A stretch of 64,000 bases of DNA from Pseudooceanicola algae (GTDB taxonomy: Bacteria > Pseudomonadota > Alphaproteobacteria > Rhodobacterales > Rhodobacteraceae), in the NCBI RefSeq assembly GCF_003590145.2, contig NZ_CP060436.1, positions 716,001-780,000 of the forward strand, in the 5' to 3' direction. Shown here piece by piece: positions 61,519 through 64,000 of this stretch. Position 1 is the stretch's first letter. Every line of letters starts with the position of its first letter. The notes under the pieces were generated by a model. That model had not been told where the DNA came from, did not search any database, and saw nothing but the letters and a program-made list of their open reading frames with translations. The position numbers and the translations under genes were made by a program.

Positions 61519-63318
61519 TCAGGCGCGGGCCTTTGCTGATGGTCTGGCGGAATTGGCGAAGGTCGATTGGCCCCGGCCCCCGGCATCGGGTTGGCCCTTG
61601 ATGCGGAACTGACCGACACGGTCCGACAGCGCCTTGGTGGTTTCAAACAGTTCCGCATTTGCCGTGAGGGTTTCCGCAAAGATCGTCGCATTGCTCTGGG
61701 TAAAGCTTTCCAGTTCGCGGATTGCGGAATTGACTTCGGTCAGGCCCCGTGACTGGTCCTGAGTGGCATCGGCCACGGCCTCCATACGCTCTGCCGTGTG
61801 TTCCACGGCGTCGCGGATCCCGGCCAGGACATTGCCGGTGTTCTTCACCAAGCCGACCCCCAGGGCCACGTGGCTGGCGCTGTCGTTGATCAGTGTGTCG
61901 ATCTCCTTGGCAGCATTGGAACTGCGCTGCGCGAGGGCACGGACTTCGTTCGCGACGACGGCAAAGCCTCGCCCCGCTTCACCCGCTCGGGCGGCCTCGA
62001 CCCCTGCATTCAGCGCCAGGAGGTTGGTCTGGAAAGCGATATCGTCGATCACCGTGATGATGTTGCGGATCTCGGCAGAGGATCCTTCGATCTTGTCCAT
62101 GGCGGTGACGGTGTTTTCCATCACATCGGTGCCCGATACCGCTTCGCCGCGGGTCTCTTCGGTTGCGGTCCGCGCCGCGCCCGTGTCGGAGGCGATGCCG
62201 CGGATCAGTTCGGTCAATTGCTGCAAGGTTGTTGCGGTTTCGCTGAGGGTGGTCACTTGTTTTTCGGTCCGCCGGCCAAGATCCTCGGCTGCATTGTTTA
62301 TGCCCTGGGATTGCACCTGGATCGAGGTGACCTCGGAGCGGATTTCAACCAGGGCGTCCTCAAGCCGCGAGACGCCGACGTTGAAGCTTTGGGACAGTTC
62401 AGCAAAGGCCGGGGGCAGGGGCCGTTCGATCCGGGTCGTCAGGTCGCCTTCGGCCATGCGGAACAGTTTTTCCTGCAGGTGGCTGATGACATCCTCGATC
62501 TCTGCCTCGTGCTGAAGGCGCATCCGGGTGGTCTTTTCCTCGGCGCGCCGGGCGGCTTCGGCATTCTTTTCGGCATTTTTCAACGCCTCTTCGACCTGGG
62601 CCTGGGATTCGGCGGCTGCGGCCAGCGCCTTCTCGGCGCGGGTCTTGGCCTCGGCGGCTTCACGGTGCTGTTCCTCGGCATCGGCCAGGGCGGATTGTGC
62701 CTCTGCCATCGCGCCTTCAAGTTTTTTGGCGCGGCGTTCGGCATGGACTGTCTGGATCAGGCGAATGCGCACGATCAGCAGCAGATTTCCCACCGCCAGC
62801 ACCGCTGCGACCCAGTGGAAGCCGGCGCGCATCAGGTTGAACCACAGGTCGGTGGTCAGGAAGGTCAGCGTCGGAAACAGGGAGGCCGCAATCACGTGAT
62901 GTACGGAGATCAGCCCCAATGCGGCCAGCAGCGCGGGCCGTGAACTGAGCGTTGCAATCGCTGTCAGGGCGGTGAAATACAGCATGTGACTGTCCGGCTG
63001 CATCGGGTGACCGACCATCGCCGCATTCAGTAGGATGCATTGCCCCACCAGGCAAAGCGACAGGAGGATCCGGCCGGTCCGTCCCTCCATCCTGAGGGCA
63101 AGAACCGCCGATCCTGCGACCCCCATGCTGAGCAGGGTGATGATCCAGGCCGCCGGATTGCCGATCAGGATCGCCGCGCCGGAAACCAGAACGATCAAGC
63201 CGATGGTGACCCAGGCGACGATCCGCATGGCGGTCCGGCGATGTTTCTCGAACCGGTCTCCCAGGGATTTGGCCGAAATCTGGATCTTTTCTTCGGGAGG
63301 TAAGGTAGCGCTTTTCAC
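61519..63318 (-). CDS. Membrane methyl-accepting chemotaxis protein
   Basis: A 599-residue receptor. The N-terminal part (about residues 30-200) shows around six hydrophobic helices with almost no periplasmic domain, so it probably senses within or at the membrane. A long coiled coil rich in Ala and Glu (about 205-285) links to a HAMP-like region and the signalling domain. The tip is [20 protein letters not shown], with [15 protein letters not shown] behind it. It starts with GTG at 63318 behind GGGGA. The C-terminus is Ser/Ala/Arg-rich without a CheR-docking pentapeptide. The ligand is unknown, and no che genes lie nearby. Confidence 0.9.
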   Translation of the reverse strand: MKSATLPPEEKIQISAKSLGDRFEKHRRTAMRIVAWVTIGLIVLVSGAAILIGNPAAWIITLLSMGVAGSAVLALRMEGRTGRILLSLCLVGQCILLNAAMVGHPMQPDSHMLYFTALTAIATLSSRPALLAALGLISVHHVIAASLFPTLTFLTTDLWFNLMRAGFHWVAAVLAVGNLLLIVRIRLIQTVHAERRAKKLEGAMAEAQSALADAEEQHREAAEAKTRAEKALAAAAESQAQVEEALKNAEKNAEAARRAEEKTTRMRLQHEAEIEDVISHLQEKLFRMAEGDLTTRIERPLPPAFAELSQSFNVGVSRLEDALVEIRSEVTSIQVQSQGINNAAEDLGRRTEKQVTTLSETATTLQQLTELIRGIASDTGAARTATEETRGEAVSGTDVMENTVTAMDKIEGSSAEIRNIITVIDDIAFQTNLLALNAGVEAARAGEAGRGFAVVANEVRALAQRSSNAAKEIDTLINDSASHVALGVGLVKNTGNVLAGIRDAVEHTAERMEAVADATQDQSRGLTEVNSAIRELESFTQSNATIFAETLTANAELFETTKALSDRVGQFRIKGQPDAGGRGQSTFANSARPSAKARA

Positions 63319-63386
63319 ATCGGTCCCCAGCTTGTTCGCATGCGGGAAGGGTGTGGCAGAGTATTCTTGCTACCGGCTTAATATCC

Positions 63387-64000
63387 TTAATTATCGGCGT
63401 CTATCAGGCCGAGACCCCGCAGGTAGACGCCGATCCCGCTTTCCAGCAGGTCCTCGGGCGCATGCGGGCTTTGCGTGCCGGGGGAGTTTCGGGCGAACAG
63501 TTCGACCACGCCGTGGCTGAGCGCCCAGATATGGGCGGTGAACATCGAGGCCGGCGGCCTCTTGTTGGCCGGAATATGCTTGGACAGATCCTCGGCCGCG
63601 CGTTCCAGCACATCCCAGGCACGACGCGCCACATTGGCCAGTTCCGGCGTGCGGTTGACCGAGATCCCGCTCTCGAACATGGCGATGTAATGGCCCGGAT
63701 ACTTGCGCGCGAAGGCAAGATAGGCCCGCCCCGTGGCCTCGAAGGCGGCCAGAGCCGAGGGCTGGCCGGATTGATAGGCGAAGTCGATCACATCGGCAAA
63801 GATCTCGTAGCCCTGGCGCGCGGCTTCGGCGATCAGGTCTTCGCGGCCCTGGAAATGTCGGTAGACGGCGGCAGGGGTCACCCCAGCCAACTTGGCAGCC
63901 TCGGACAGGGTAAAGCCGGTGGGGCCCTTGGCCTCGATCAGTTCAAGGGCCGCCTCGACCAGGGCCTGGCGCAGATTGCCATGGTGATAGCCGCGCTTCT
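63387..64000 (-). CDS. TetR/AcrR-family transcriptional regulator, 5' end outside the window
   Basis: The coding sequence enters from the window end and lacks its start; 204 codons including the stop are visible. The N-terminal DNA-binding domain reads YHHGNLRQALVEAALELI, then the helix-turn-helix LSEAAKLAGVTPAAVYRHF, a classic TetR pattern with the YHHG lead common in alphaproteobacteria. The C-terminal ligand domain resembles the TetR_C_33/WHG group. It lies upstream of the membrane chemoreceptor gene in the same direction, with 68 bases between. Regulated genes are unknown. Confidence 0.88.
   Translation of the reverse strand, partial: KRGYHHGNLRQALVEAALELIEAKGPTGFTLSEAAKLAGVTPAAVYRHFQGREDLIAEAARQGYEIFADVIDFAYQSGQPSALAAFEATGRAYLAFARKYPGHYIAMFESGISVNRTPELANVARRAWDVLERAAEDLSKHIPANKRPPASMFTAHIWALSHGVVELFARNSPGTQSPHAPEDLLESGIGVYLRGLGLIDADN

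Noticed and set aside
63378-63390. TTAA-N5-TTAA next to the TetR stop and upstream of the chemoreceptor gene
   Set aside because: The spacer is 5, not 7, so it is not a CtrA box, and it overlaps the end of the TetR coding sequence.

Overview
The window reads as a chromosome segment of a high-GC alphaproteobacterium of the Rhodobacteraceae (order Rhodobacterales). Pointers are the CckA, SciP and CtrA genes, an SOS box of the GAAC-N7-GAAC type in front of recA, a Rhodobacter-type polyol operon (SmoEFGK, MtlK, XylB, fructokinase), LpxI in place of LpxH, and Tat-exported peptide-binding proteins. Genus and species cannot be fixed from the sequence alone. Almost all of it is core genome: no rRNA, tRNA, CRISPR array, insertion sequence or prophage was recognised.

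Layout. 0.1-2.3 kb: guaB and a HAD phosphatase. 2.3-11.7 kb: polyol uptake and catabolism (SorC-type regulator, SmoEFGK ABC importer, mannitol dehydrogenase, xylulokinase, convergent fructokinase). 12.3-17.4 kb: FAD-linked 2-hydroxyacid dehydrogenase, RsmB-like rRNA methyltransferase and the hybrid kinase CckA. 17.4-22.8 kb: a sulfotransferase-like gene, recA, alaS and two tandem DUF1330 genes. 22.9-27.3 kb: typA, a FemAB/GNAT-like transferase, ssb and a lytic transglycosylase. 27.3-33.5 kb: a dipeptide/oligopeptide ABC importer with a fused double ATPase. 33.9-47.4 kb: miaA, then the envelope cluster pyrH-frr-uppS-cdsA-dxr-rseP-bamA-skp-fabZ-lpxA-lpxI-lpxB. 47.4-54.7 kb: mnmA, sciP-ctrA, ligA-recG and a 39-residue membrane protein. 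54.9-64 kb: a soluble chemoreceptor, an Fe-S scaffold, hisI, gluQ-yqaE-trmFO, a thioesterase, rplM-rpsI, a membrane chemoreceptor and a TetR regulator cut by the window end.

Genes acting together. CckA feeds phosphate to CtrA, and SciP restrains CtrA. A perfect TTAA-N7-TTAA CtrA box lies over the likely cckA promoter and a near-consensus one precedes ctrA, suggesting feedback. recA carries a perfect SOS box, and so does the region before the 39-residue membrane protein behind ligA-recG. That protein is therefore a candidate DNA-damage-induced membrane peptide, by analogy with Caulobacter SidA, and is the most interesting item here. miaA, mnmA, trmFO and gluQ all serve tRNA modification.

Main anomalies: rseP is split by a one-base frameshift in a run of seven C; the polyol operon lacks the sorbitol dehydrogenase gene; lpxD is absent from the envelope cluster; a short intergenic repeat occurs at least twice; and one chemoreceptor has its signalling domain ahead of its likely sensor domain.
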